NCBI RefSeq assembly: GCF_000381025.1
Contig: NZ_KB905813.1
Location: forward strand, 1 to 64,000
DNA: 64,000 nucleotides
Direction: 5' to 3'
Origin: Streptomyces sulphureus DSM 40104
GTDB taxonomy: Bacteria; Actinomycetota; Actinomycetes; Streptomycetales; Streptomycetaceae
Within the stretch, counting starts at the first letter, position 1; every line of letters begins with the position of its first letter. The notes beneath the pieces are model-generated. The model saw only the letters and a program-made list of their open reading frames with translations, was not told where the DNA came from and did no database searches. The position numbers were made by a program, and so were the translations under genes. This document shows, piece by piece, positions 19,229 to 29,506 of the stretch.

Positions 19229-20206
19229 ATGGACAGGCAGACGCGGTCGACCCCCGCCCCGGAGGCCCGCCGCAAGAAGCGGCGCGCCCTGCTCTCCGCA
19301 GCCGCGGTGCTCACGGCGCTCGGCGCCTTCGCCCTTCCGACGGCGCAGGCCGAGGAGCCCGTACGGTCGGCGGCAGCCGGCCCCGGCGCCATGGAGGAGG
19401 TCTGGTCGACCGACTTCGAGGGAGAGGCGGGCAGCCTCCCCGACTCCGGCGACTGGATCATCGACACCGGCACCGGCTACGACGGCGGCCCGCCCAACTG
19501 GGGCACGGGCGAGGTGCAGACGTACACCGACGCTCCGGAGAACATCCAACTCGACGGCGAGGGACATCTGAAGATCACCGCCCTCAAGGACGGCGACACC
19601 TGGACCTCCGGCCGCATTGAGACGCAGCGCACCGACTTCGAGGCCCCCGAGGACGGCGTCCTGCGGATCTCCGCCGACATCCAGATGCCCGACGTCACGG
19701 GCGACGCGGCGCTCGGCTACTGGCCAGCGTTCTGGACGCTGGGGGACGAGTACCGCGGCAACTACTGGAACTGGCCCGGCGTAGGCGAGTTCGACATCAT
19801 GGAGAACGTCAACGGCATCAACTCCGTCTGGGGTGTGCTGCACTGCGGCGAGGACCCGGGCGGGCCCTGCAACGAGACGGAGGGCCTCGGCGACTCCACC
19901 GAGTGCGTCGGCAGCCCGTGCCAGGGCAACTTCCACGAGTACGCACTCGAAGTCGACCGCGGCGCAGGCGAGTTGCGCTGGTACGTCGACGGCGAGCAGT
20001 TCCACTCGGTCACCGCCGCGCAGATCGGTGAGGAGGCCTGGGAGAACGCCACGGGCCACGGCCACTTCGTCCTGCTCAACCTGGCGATGGGCGGCGCCTT
20101 CCCCGACGGCGTCGAAGGCTCCCCCACCCCCACCGACGCGACGGAGCCGGGGCACTCCATGCTCGTCGACCGCGTCACGGTGGAGACCGGAGGAGGAGAC
20201 GCCTGA
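19229..20206 (+). CDS. Secreted GH16 endo-beta-1,3-glucanase
   Basis: Exported glycosidase of 325 residues that should cleave beta-1,3-(1,4-)glucans such as laminarin or fungal wall glucan. A Sec signal peptide runs from the basic KKRR through LLSAAAVLTALGAFALP to an A-Q-A cleavage site near residue 41. The GH16 catalytic motif is GEFDIMEN with E187 as nucleophile, D189 and E192 as acid/base. WPAFWTLG and the C-terminal GHFVLLNLAMGG are family hallmarks. ATG 19229 follows AGGAG by 5 nt. No carbohydrate-binding module is present. Control by the LacI operator is likely. Confidence 0.93.
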   Translation: MDRQTRSTPAPEARRKKRRALLSAAAVLTALGAFALPTAQAEEPVRSAAAGPGAMEEVWSTDFEGEAGSLPDSGDWIIDTGTGYDGGPPNWGTGEVQTYTDAPENIQLDGEGHLKITALKDGDTWTSGRIETQRTDFEAPEDGVLRISADIQMPDVTGDAALGYWPAFWTLGDEYRGNYWNWPGVGEFDIMENVNGINSVWGVLHCGEDPGGPCNETEGLGDSTECVGSPCQGNFHEYALEVDRGAGELRWYVDGEQFHSVTAAQIGEEAWENATGHGHFVLLNLAMGGAFPDGVEGSPTPTDATEPGHSMLVDRVTVETGGGDA

Positions 20207-20338
20207 CGCTCAGCCGCCGGAACCTCCTCCGCTCGGCGCCGCGCTCGCCCTCGCAGGCCGTCGCGCCGCTGGGCCTCCGGACCGACGGAGCTCGGAGGAG
20301 ATCATCCGTACGCTGAACCCGTCCTGACCGAACGGACC

Positions 20339-20374
20339 GGCGGCCGGCCTCCCTTTTCAGGGGCGCCGGCCGCC
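20339..20374. terminator. Hairpin terminator between convergent genes
   Basis: GGCGGCCGGC (20339-20348) pairs perfectly with GCCGGCCGCC (20365-20374), extended inside by CCC/GGG around a TTTTCA loop. It lies between the GH16 gene and the convergent GH15 gene and can serve both. Confidence 0.7.
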
Positions 20375-20420
20375 GACTCATCGCCGTCCGCGGCGAGTTG
20401 GGCGCGCGCCCCCGGTCGGC

Positions 20421-22226
20421 TCAGACGCCGTACGCGCCCGAGGTCGTCAGCCGCAGTGCGGAGTCGATCATGGGGACGTGGCTGAACGCCTGCGGGAAGT
20501 TGCCGACTTGGCGCTGGTTTCCCGAGTCCCATTCCTCGGCGAGGAGGCCGAGGTCGTTGCGGAGGGCGAGGAGCTTCTCGAAGAGCTTCCTCGCCTCCTC
20601 GACGCGGCCGATCATGGCGAGGTCGTCGGCGAGCCAGAAGGAGCAGGCGAGGAAGGCGCCCTCCTCGCCTTCGAGGCCGTCGATGTTCTCCTGGTCGCCG
20701 CTGGTGGGGTAGCGCATCACGAAGCCGTCGGGCGTGGACAGTTCGCGTTGGACCGCCTCGACGGTGCCGATGACGCGCTTGTCGTCCGGCGGCAGAAAGC
20801 CCATCTGCGGGATGAGGAGCAGCGAGGCGTCGAGCTCCTCGGAGCCGTAGTACTGCGTGAAGGTGTTGCGCTGGCGGTCGTAGCCCTTCTCGCAGACGTC
20901 GCGGTGGATGCGTTCGCGGAGCTCCTTCCACCGTTCCAGCGGGCCGTCGACGTCGCCCGATTCGATGAGCTTGACGGTGCGGTCGACGGCCGTCCACGCC
21001 ATGACCTTGGAGTGGACGAAGTGCCGCCGGGGGCCGCGGACCTCCCAGATGCCCTCGTCCGGCTCGTCCCAGTGCTCCTCCAGGTAACCGATGAGCTTGA
21101 GTTGGAGGATCTGCGCGTAGTCGTTGCGGGTGAGCCCCGTCTTGTGGGCGAGGTAGAGGGCCTCGGTGACCTCGCCGTAGACGTCGAGCTGGAGCTGGCC
21201 TGCCGCGCCGTTGCCGACGCGTACGGGTGTGGAGTTCTCGTAGCCCGGCAGCCAACTCAACTCGGCCTCGCCGAGCTCGCGTTCGCCGGCGATGCCGTAC
21301 ATGATCTGCAGGTTCTCCGGGTCCCCGGCGACGGCCCGCAGCAGCCACTCGCGCCAGGCGCGGGCCTCCTCGACGTAGCCGGTGCGCAGCAGCGAGGAGA
21401 GGGTGATCGCCGCGTCCCTGAGCCAGGTGAAGCGGTAGTCCCAGTTGCGCTGGCCGCCGATCGCCTCGGGCAGCGAGGTGGTGGGCGCCGCGACGATGCC
21501 GCCGGTCGGCGCGTAGGTGAGCGCCTTGAGCGTGATCAGCGAGCGGACGACGGCCTCGCGGTAGGGGCCGTGGTAGGTGCAGTGGCCGACCCAGTCGCTC
21601 CAGAAGTCCTCGGTGATCTGGAGGGCTTCGGCGGCGTCGGTGACCGGCGGGGGCTCGCGGTGGGAAGCCTGCCAGCTCAGCGCCATCGCGATCCGGTCGC
21701 CCGGCTGGACGGTGAAGTCCGAGTAGGTGGTGAGGTCCTCGCCGTAGGTGTCGACGTCCGCGTCGAGCCAGACCGAGTCGGGCCCTGCGACGGCGACGGT
21801 CCGGCCGTCGACCTTGTGGACCCAGGGGACGACCCAGCCGTAGGAGAAACGCATCCGCAGCGTGGAGCGCATCGGCACCCGGCCGCTGACGCCCTCGATG
21901 ATCCGGACGAGCTGCGGTGCGTGGTTGCCGCGGGGCGGCATGAAGTCGGTGACCCGGACGGTGCCGCGCGGGGTGTCCCACTCGGACTCCAGGATGAGGG
22001 ACTCGCCGCGGTAGCGGCGGCGGGTCGCAGGGGGTGGACTGCTGCCGGTGGGGTGTGCGGGGCCCAGCCGCCAGAAGCCGTGCTCCTCGGTGCCGAGCAG
22101 GCCCGCGAAGATGGCATGGGAGTCGAACCGCGGCAGGCAGAGCCAGTCGGCGCTGCCGTCCCGGCTGACCAGAGCTGCCGTCTGCATGTCCCCGATGAGT
22201 GCGTAATCCTCGATGCGCCCAGCCAC
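20421..22226 (-). CDS. GH15 family glucoamylase/trehalase-like protein
   Basis: Cytoplasmic protein of 601 residues: an N-terminal beta-sandwich region (GRIEDYALIGDMQTAALV, SADWLCLPRFDS) and an (alpha/alpha)6 barrel with GQRNWDYRFTWLRDAA (~277-292), AWTAVDRTVKL, and EEGAFLACSFWLADDLAMIG (~530), which carries the catalytic-region Glu. In actinobacteria close relatives include GH15 trehalases as well as uncharacterised glucoamylase-like proteins, so it may hydrolyse trehalose. GTG 22226 is chosen because GGAG sits 6 nt upstream; the ATG at 22232 abuts that GGAG. Confidence 0.88.
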   Translation of the reverse strand: MAGRIEDYALIGDMQTAALVSRDGSADWLCLPRFDSHAIFAGLLGTEEHGFWRLGPAHPTGSSPPPATRRRYRGESLILESEWDTPRGTVRVTDFMPPRGNHAPQLVRIIEGVSGRVPMRSTLRMRFSYGWVVPWVHKVDGRTVAVAGPDSVWLDADVDTYGEDLTTYSDFTVQPGDRIAMALSWQASHREPPPVTDAAEALQITEDFWSDWVGHCTYHGPYREAVVRSLITLKALTYAPTGGIVAAPTTSLPEAIGGQRNWDYRFTWLRDAAITLSSLLRTGYVEEARAWREWLLRAVAGDPENLQIMYGIAGERELGEAELSWLPGYENSTPVRVGNGAAGQLQLDVYGEVTEALYLAHKTGLTRNDYAQILQLKLIGYLEEHWDEPDEGIWEVRGPRRHFVHSKVMAWTAVDRTVKLIESGDVDGPLERWKELRERIHRDVCEKGYDRQRNTFTQYYGSEELDASLLLIPQMGFLPPDDKRVIGTVEAVQRELSTPDGFVMRYPTSGDQENIDGLEGEEGAFLACSFWLADDLAMIGRVEEARKLFEKLLALRNDLGLLAEEWDSGNQRQVGNFPQAFSHVPMIDSALRLTTSGAYGV

Positions 22227-22806
22227 GTGCATCTCCAGTCGAACCGCGCCGCGCATCCCGCGGGCGCTACTGCCACATTGCCAGCGATGAACCCGGAGAT
22301 TCCGGGCACTCGAAATGTTCCAGATAATGGGAAACGTGCTGCCCGTCTGCGCGAGCGTCCGAGCAATATACGACGCAGGGAAGTGATCCGCGCAGCAGTC
22401 CCGGCACTCGGATCGAACCGGTCACCAGGCGAAGGAGTGCCGCTATCATGCCGCTCACCTGCTGCAACCTCTTCGTCACCCAGTGACCGCGGAAGATCGG
22501 CCTCTCCCACCGTGAGCGGTCGGACCGGTGGGCCGCCGCACAGGCTGCGTGACGCAGCGGTGAACCGGCGCTGTTACGCTGGTAGCCCGTGGACCGGTGG
22601 GCACGATCTCGTTCCGAAGCAGCCCCGGCGGCGGCGAATCCCCTCGACTCGCATCACGTCGGCAGGCACAAGGGACGAGTTCGCCCCGTGCGGCGCCCGT
22701 CGCAACGGCCAGCCCCCCGAACCGCAGCGATGCCGCACCCCTTCGCCCCGGCGCCAGGGTGCAGGTGCGCACTCCACCACGCGACCACGGGAGCTCCCTC
22801 TTGGCC
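22227..22806 (+). promoter_or_regulatory. Long upstream region of pyrG
   Basis: This 580-bp stretch holds no convincing gene. TACGCT at 22575-22580 is a plausible -10 element for pyrG, with TGACGC upstream, giving a leader of about 215 nt. The 12-mer GGACCGGTGGGC occurs twice, at 22522-22533 and 22591-22602, flanking that promoter. The part nearest the GH15 start is less GC-rich and codon-like bias is lost. Confidence 0.4.
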
Positions 22807-24501
<1,695 letters not shown>

Positions 24502-24504
24502 GGC

Positions 24505-25131
24505 GTGACGATCACCGACAGCCCGCAGTCCTGGGAGGTCACGGCCTCCGAGACCCCGTTCCAGGGCGCGAAGACCGGAGTGCGCAGCGAGCGGGTCGTC
24601 ATGCCCGACGGGTCCACGGCCCGCCGGGACTATCAGGTGCACCCAGGCTCCGTCGCGATCCTCGCGCTCGACGACGAGGAGCGCGTCCTCGTCCTCAAGC
24701 AGTACCGCCATCCGGTGCGCGAGAAGCTCTGGGAGGTCCCGGCCGGCCTCCTCGACGTCGAGGGCGAGCACCCGCTGAGCGCCGCGCAGCGGGAGTTGTA
24801 CGAGGAGGCGCACGTCAAGGCGGAGGACTGGCGTGTCCTCGTCGATGTCTACCCCACACCGGGAGGCAGCGACGAGGCGGTGCGCATCTTCCTCGCCCGC
24901 CGGCTCTCCGTCGCGAACGGCGAGCGGTTCGAGGTCTCCGAGGAGGAGGCCGAGATGGAGCAGGCCAGGGTCTCCCTCGCCGAGGTGGTACGCGGCGCGC
25001 TCGCCGGCGAGCTCCACAACAACGCGCTGGTGGTGGGCGTCCTCGCGCTCCACGCCGCGCTGACCGGCTACGGCCTCGACACCCTGCGCCCGGCCGAAGC
25101 GGAGTGGCCCGCGCGCCCGTTCGGCGCCTGA
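24505..25131 (+). CDS. Nudix hydrolase (ADP-ribose pyrophosphatase type)
   Basis: Protein of 208 residues that should hydrolyse ADP-ribose or another nucleoside diphosphate conjugate. The Nudix region is GLLDVEGEHPLSAAQRELYE then EAHV (~91-114): REL and the metal-binding Glu residues are present, but the first loop is one residue longer than canonical and the usual Gly after EE is Ala. This looks like a family feature rather than damage. VAILALDDEERVLVLKQYR and TPGGSDEAVRIFLARRL fit the ADPRase group. GTG 24505 follows GGAGG by 9 nt. It is cotranscribed with pyrG. Confidence 0.88.
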   Translation: MTITDSPQSWEVTASETPFQGAKTGVRSERVVMPDGSTARRDYQVHPGSVAILALDDEERVLVLKQYRHPVREKLWEVPAGLLDVEGEHPLSAAQRELYEEAHVKAEDWRVLVDVYPTPGGSDEAVRIFLARRLSVANGERFEVSEEEAEMEQARVSLAEVVRGALAGELHNNALVVGVLALHAALTGYGLDTLRPAEAEWPARPFGA

Positions 25132-25156
25132 CCCGGGCCGCGCCGCACCCATCGGC

Positions 25157-25184
25157 GGTCCCCCTCGCGAGGGAGAGGGGGACC
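25157..25184 (+). terminator. Hairpin terminator after pyrG-nudix
   Basis: GGTCCCCCTC (25157-25166) pairs perfectly with GAGGGGGACC (25175-25184) around an 8-nt loop, 26 bp after the Nudix stop. Confidence 0.7.
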
Positions 25185-25330
25185 GGGCCGCTGTGCTGAT
25201 CCGGGCATCCGGGGCGTTGCGCCCGCGGCAGGGGCCCGGGCTCCGGTGCCGAGTGAACTACGCTCTGTGGCGTTCCCGCTGGTTGTGGCGGGGCCCCAAC
25301 GCAGGCGCAGGCGGACGGGAGGCGCGACCC

Positions 25331-27652
25331 GTGGCGGATCGGACGGAGCACCCCTGCGGTCCGCGCGGCCTCCTCGGACGCGGGCGCGAACTCGCAGCGC
25401 TCCAGGCCGACCTCGGCCGCGCGGGCCTCCACACCCTCGCCGGCCGTCCTGCACCGTACGCCCGCGTCCTGCTCGTCGCGGGACGCCCCGGCTCCGGACG
25501 GACGTCGCTCGCCGAGGAGTTCGCGTCCCGCGTGGCCTCCGGGTACCCGGGCGGCGTCCTGCGCACCGGCCTCACGGGGCCGCGCGGCACCGCGCTCCCC
25601 GCGGGCGACGCGGCCAGGCGCCTCCTCGCAGCGGCAGGCGCACCTCCGCTGCCGGCCCCCGCCGACGACGACGAGCTGACGGAGGCGCTCCGCACCCGCT
25701 GCACCGAGCGGCCTGCTGTGCTCCTCCTCGACGACGTCGTCGACTCCGAGCAGGTGCTCGAACTCCTCCCGGAGAGCCGCCGATGCCTCGTCCTCGCCGT
25801 CGCGCAGGGCCCGCTCACCGGCGTCCCCGACGTACGCCCGTGCGCGCTCGGCGGCCTCGACCGCGCCAGCTCGGTACGGCTCCTCGCCCACCGCGCGGGG
25901 GCGACCCCGCGCGTCACGGTCGACCCGAGGGGTGCCGAGTCGCTCGCGCAGGAGTGCGCCGATCTGCCGGCTGCGCTCCTCCTCGTCGGAGGCTGGCTCC
26001 GTGCACACCCCAAGGCGTCCGTCGTCGACGCGCTCGGCCGCCTCACCGCGGCCCCCTGCGACGACCGCCCCCTCGAACCCCACGCCGATCCGCTCGCCCG
26101 CGCCTGGCGCCTCGTCCGCTCGGCGCTGACCCCGCGGGCGCTGCGGCTCGCGCCGCTGCTGGCGCTGGCGCCCGACGGGGCGGCGGACGTCCAGACCGCC
26201 GCCGCGCTCGCCGGCTGCGACGCCGCTGCCGCGGCCGAAGCGCTCACCGAACTACGGGAGTTCGGCCTCCTCCGGGCGCGCGACGACGGCTGGTTCGCGC
26301 TCCCCGGCTGCCTGGCGCCGCTGCTCCGCGCCGAACTCGAAGCGGGTCGCCCCGCCGACGCCGTACTCGCAACGGCCCGCATGGGGGAGCGGACCGTACG
26401 CCGGCTCGTCGCCTGCCGTGCGGCGGCCGAGCCCTCGGGCTCGCCCGCGCGGCGCAAGGCCGCGGCGCTGCCCGCGCCGCTCCGCTTCCCCTCGGCACCG
26501 GCCGCGGCCGAGTGGCTGTCCGCGCATCGCGAGTGGCTCCTCGCCTCCGCCCGCCTCGCCGCGGACACCGGGGCGCCGGAGCGTCTCCCCGCGGAGGAGG
26601 ACGCCCCCTGCGCCCCCGGCAAACGGGAGACGTCCGGCGAACTCGACAACCTCGCAAGGCGGTTGACCACCTCACTCGGCCGCGCCCTCGAACTCCACCT
26701 TCCCCCCGCCGAGGCGGCATGCGACCTCTACCGCCTCTCCGAGCTGCTGCTGCGCCTCGCCGACCGAGGAGCCCTCCACCGCGAACGCGCCGCCGCCCTC
26801 CTCGCCCTCGCCGACCACGACACCGCAGACGGCCGCCTGCCCCGCGCTCTCCACCGCTACCGCACGGCGCTCGACGCGGCACGGGAGGCCGGTGACGGAG
26901 AGGCGGTCGGCGCGGTACTGGAGCAACTCGGCGCCTGCTATGCACAGATCGACGACTGGGCGCGGGCCGCCGACTGGTACGCGCGCGCCCTCGCCCACCG
27001 TCAGACGCGAGGCGAGCACCTGCACGTGGCCGCCCTCCACACCAGCATCGCCAGAGCTCACGGCCGGACCGGACGCTGGGACGAGGCACTCCGCGAGTGG
27101 CGCGCCGCCGCGTCCGGCTTCCGCCGGCTGCGCGAACCCCCCTCGCAGGCACGCGCATTGGGGGAGGCGGCCCGTATCCAGATGGCGGCGGGGCGCCCGC
27201 AGGACGCGGCACGCAACTGCCGTCAGGCGCTGCGCGCGGTGCGTGGCGGGGAGGAGCCCCAGCTCTCGTCCGAGCTCCTTGTACTCCTCGCCGCCGCCTG
27301 TCGCGCGCTCGGCGAGACGGAGTCCGCGCGGGAGCACGAGGCGGCGGCGCGACTCGCCTACGACGGTCGAGCGGACCCGGACGTGCCCGGCGCACAGTCG
27401 GAAGCGGAACCGTCCGTCGATGCCGCGCACCCCTCGCAGGCCGAGGGTGTGCTCCCCGAACCTCCCGCCCCGGCCGGGCCCGAGACCGCGTCCGGGGCGG
27501 GAGACGCGCAGCCGCAGGAGCCGGGGGAACCGTCGATCCCGTGGCCGACCGAGGTGGAAGCGGAGGCTCCGGTCGAGAGTCGGGGCGAGCGGCTCGACGG
27601 GGCAAGGAAGGTGGCGGGCGACCCCGTCCAGCGTTCCACGTCCCACTCGTAG
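25331..27652 (+). CDS. P-loop/TPR regulatory protein (STAND-like)
   Basis: Protein of 773 residues without a recognised DNA-binding domain. The P-loop GRPGSGRTS is at 51-59, a Walker B-like VLLLDDVV near 136, and a winged-helix-like segment follows around 270-330 (LRLAPLLALAPDGAADVQTAAALAGCD), the order of NB-ARC/STAND ATPases. Residues ~475-680 form TPR repeats (AVGAVLEQLGACYAQIDDWA, HVAALHTSIARAHGRTGRWD). The last 90 residues are Pro/Glu-rich and disordered. GTG 25331 follows GGGAGG by 8 nt. STAND proteins are signalling switches; the signal here is unknown. TACGCT at 25258-25263 may be its -10. Confidence 0.75.
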   Translation: MADRTEHPCGPRGLLGRGRELAALQADLGRAGLHTLAGRPAPYARVLLVAGRPGSGRTSLAEEFASRVASGYPGGVLRTGLTGPRGTALPAGDAARRLLAAAGAPPLPAPADDDELTEALRTRCTERPAVLLLDDVVDSEQVLELLPESRRCLVLAVAQGPLTGVPDVRPCALGGLDRASSVRLLAHRAGATPRVTVDPRGAESLAQECADLPAALLLVGGWLRAHPKASVVDALGRLTAAPCDDRPLEPHADPLARAWRLVRSALTPRALRLAPLLALAPDGAADVQTAAALAGCDAAAAAEALTELREFGLLRARDDGWFALPGCLAPLLRAELEAGRPADAVLATARMGERTVRRLVACRAAAEPSGSPARRKAAALPAPLRFPSAPAAAEWLSAHREWLLASARLAADTGAPERLPAEEDAPCAPGKRETSGELDNLARRLTTSLGRALELHLPPAEAACDLYRLSELLLRLADRGALHRERAAALLALADHDTADGRLPRALHRYRTALDAAREAGDGEAVGAVLEQLGACYAQIDDWARAADWYARALAHRQTRGEHLHVAALHTSIARAHGRTGRWDEALREWRAAASGFRRLREPPSQARALGEAARIQMAAGRPQDAARNCRQALRAVRGGEEPQLSSELLVLLAAACRALGETESAREHEAAARLAYDGRADPDVPGAQSEAEPSVDAAHPSQAEGVLPEPPAPAGPETASGAGDAQPQEPGEPSIPWPTEVEAEAPVESRGERLDGARKVAGDPVQRSTSHS

Positions 27653-27699
27653 AACCTGCGAAACGAAAGTACGGCCGATGGAAATTATCTCTTTGTAAG

Positions 27700-27737
27700 G
27701 CTAGACAGTTCAGAATCCTTCTTTAGAATGGTCTAGC
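27700..27737 (+). promoter_or_regulatory. ald promoter framed by a palindrome
   Basis: TAGACA (27702-27707), a 16-bp spacer and TAGAAT (27724-27729) form a good promoter. It is enclosed by the inverted repeat GCTAGAC (27700-27706) and GTCTAGC (27731-27737). The AT-rich core contrasts sharply with the surrounding 72% GC. An Lrp/AsnC-type regulator (AdeR/AldR) commonly controls ald, so this is its likely site. The leader to the start would be about 190 nt. Confidence 0.6.
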
Positions 27738-27924
27738 TGCGGTCTTTCCCGCTGCTCCCGGAATGCCTGCTTCAGCGGCGTTCGTGCGGGTGTCCCCGGC
27801 CACCCCGGGTGCGGCCCGGCCGTTTCGCCGCCTCGGGCCGGCATCGGCAGGCCACCCCTGCCGCCGCGGCCGGCACACGCCGGCCGGCATCCCTTGCCCC
27901 CCAGTACCGAGGAACGTGATCGAC

Positions 27925-29040
27925 GTGAAGGTCGGCATCCCCCGCGAGGTCAAAAACAACGAGTTCCGAGTCGCCATCACCCCGCCCGGGGTGCACGAAC
28001 TGGTGCGCAACGGGCACGAGGTCCATGTCGAGAGCGGTGCCGGAGAGGGCTCCTCCCTCGCCGACGAGGAGTACGAGGCCGCGGGTGCCGTCGTGCTGCC
28101 GACGGCCGACGAGGTGTGGCAGGCCGCCGAGTTGGTGCTGAAGGTGAAGGAGCCGGTGGCCGAGGAGTACCACCGGCTCCGCAAGGACCAGGTCCTCTTC
28201 ACCTACCTGCACCTGGCCGCCTCCCGCGGCTGCACGGACGCGCTCCTCGACTCGGGCACCACGGCGATCGCCTACGAGACGGTGGAGACTGCGCGCGGCC
28301 GCCTCCCCCTGCTCGCCCCGATGTCGGAGGTCGCCGGGCGGATCGCACCACAGGTGGGCGCATACCACTTGATGCGCTCCGCCGGTGGTCGCGGTGTGCT
28401 CCCGGGGGGCGTCCCCGGGGTGCACGCGGGGCGCGCGGTGGTGATCGGAGGCGGCGTCTCCGGTTGGAACGCCACGCAGATCGCTGTGGGGCTCGGCTTC
28501 CACGTCACGCTCCTCGACACGGACATCGACAAGCTCCGCGAGGCCGACCGGATCTTCGGCAACCGCGTCCGCACCGTCGCCTCCAACGCCTTCGAGCTGG
28601 AGCGTGCCGTGGCCGACGCCGACCTCGTCGTCGGCGCCGTACTGATCACCGGCGCCAAGGCGCCGAAGCTCGTCAGCAACGAGCTGGTGGCGCGGATGAA
28701 GCAGGGGAGTGTCCTTGTCGACATCGCGATCGACCAGGGCGGCTGCTTCGAGGACTCCCGGCCCACGACCCACGCCCACCCCACCTTCGAGGTCCACGAC
28801 TCGGTCTTCTACTGCGTGGCCAACATGCCGGGGGCCGTGCCCAACACGTCCACCTACGCGTTGACCAACGCGACGCTTCCCTACGTCGTTGCACTCGCCA
28901 ACCACGGTTGGCGCGAGGCCGCGCGCCGGGACGCGGCCCTCGCCAAGGGCGTGAACGTGCACGGCGGTTCGGTCTACTACGGTCCCGTCGCGCAGGCGCA
29001 CGGGCTCGCCGCGGGCGACCTCGCGGAGCTCGTCGGCTGA
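27925..29040 (+). CDS. ald: Alanine dehydrogenase
   Basis: NAD-dependent L-alanine dehydrogenase (pyruvate + NH4+ to alanine, reversible) of 371 residues, hexameric in the family. It begins VKVGIPREVKNNEFRVA, with substrate residues in this N-terminal part and KVKEP, the MSEVAGR stretch (~134), the NAD site VVIGGGVSGWNA (~173-184) and VDIAIDQGGCFE (~267). GTG 27925 is chosen since GAGGA lies 11 nt upstream; GTG 27916 (three codons longer) would put it too close. Cotranscription with later genes is blocked by a strong hairpin after the stop. Confidence 0.95.
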   Translation: MKVGIPREVKNNEFRVAITPPGVHELVRNGHEVHVESGAGEGSSLADEEYEAAGAVVLPTADEVWQAAELVLKVKEPVAEEYHRLRKDQVLFTYLHLAASRGCTDALLDSGTTAIAYETVETARGRLPLLAPMSEVAGRIAPQVGAYHLMRSAGGRGVLPGGVPGVHAGRAVVIGGGVSGWNATQIAVGLGFHVTLLDTDIDKLREADRIFGNRVRTVASNAFELERAVADADLVVGAVLITGAKAPKLVSNELVARMKQGSVLVDIAIDQGGCFEDSRPTTHAHPTFEVHDSVFYCVANMPGAVPNTSTYALTNATLPYVVALANHGWREAARRDAALAKGVNVHGGSVYYGPVAQAHGLAAGDLAELVG

Positions 29041-29060
29041 GCCGCCGCTCCGTACCGCGC

Positions 29061-29088
29061 GGCACCCGGCGCAAGGGCGCCGGGTGCC
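29061..29088 (+). terminator. ald terminator
   Basis: GGCACCCGGCGC pairs perfectly over 12 bp with GCGCCGGGTGCC around an AAGG tetraloop, 20 bp after the ald stop. Confidence 0.8.
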
Positions 29089-29506
29089 GGAGCGCGGGGG
29101 CGCGCCGGCGGACGTGGGGGGCGCGTACTGCCGTCGGCGCTGCGTGAGTTGACGCACGCGGTGGGCAACTCTCGTCCGAGCAGCGGTGTTCGGTCGGACG
29201 GTCGGTGAGCGGTGTGGCGAGGAAGGTCACTTTGTTGACTCGACGACGCTCCCGCGAATCGGCGAATTGACCCGGTAATTCGCGTTCTATGTCACGTTTT
29301 TGGGCGTTCGGTGACCCGGTCTTCCGGTCTTCGGGCGCACCTTGGGGCCTTGACACGGGGTCGTGACGCTATCGACACATCGTGCCGTCTCCGGTGGATT
29401 GTGTTGCTGCGGACGGCCGACACGCCATAGAGTCGCCAACCGTCGGCATGGTGTCACGCTGACGTGTTGAGAAATTTCCTGGTCACCCAAGGAGGTAGGA
29501 CGACTT
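29089..29506 (+). other. Intergenic region before the parA-like gene
   Basis: No gene is seen. The stretch 29200-29480 is lower in GC than the surroundings (for example GAATTGACCCGGTAATTCGC and GAGAAATTTCC), as expected of a regulatory region. TTGACA at 29350-29355 could be a -35 box, but no clear -10 follows at 17 bp. The end carries the strong Shine-Dalgarno AAGGAGGT for the next gene. Confidence 0.4.
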
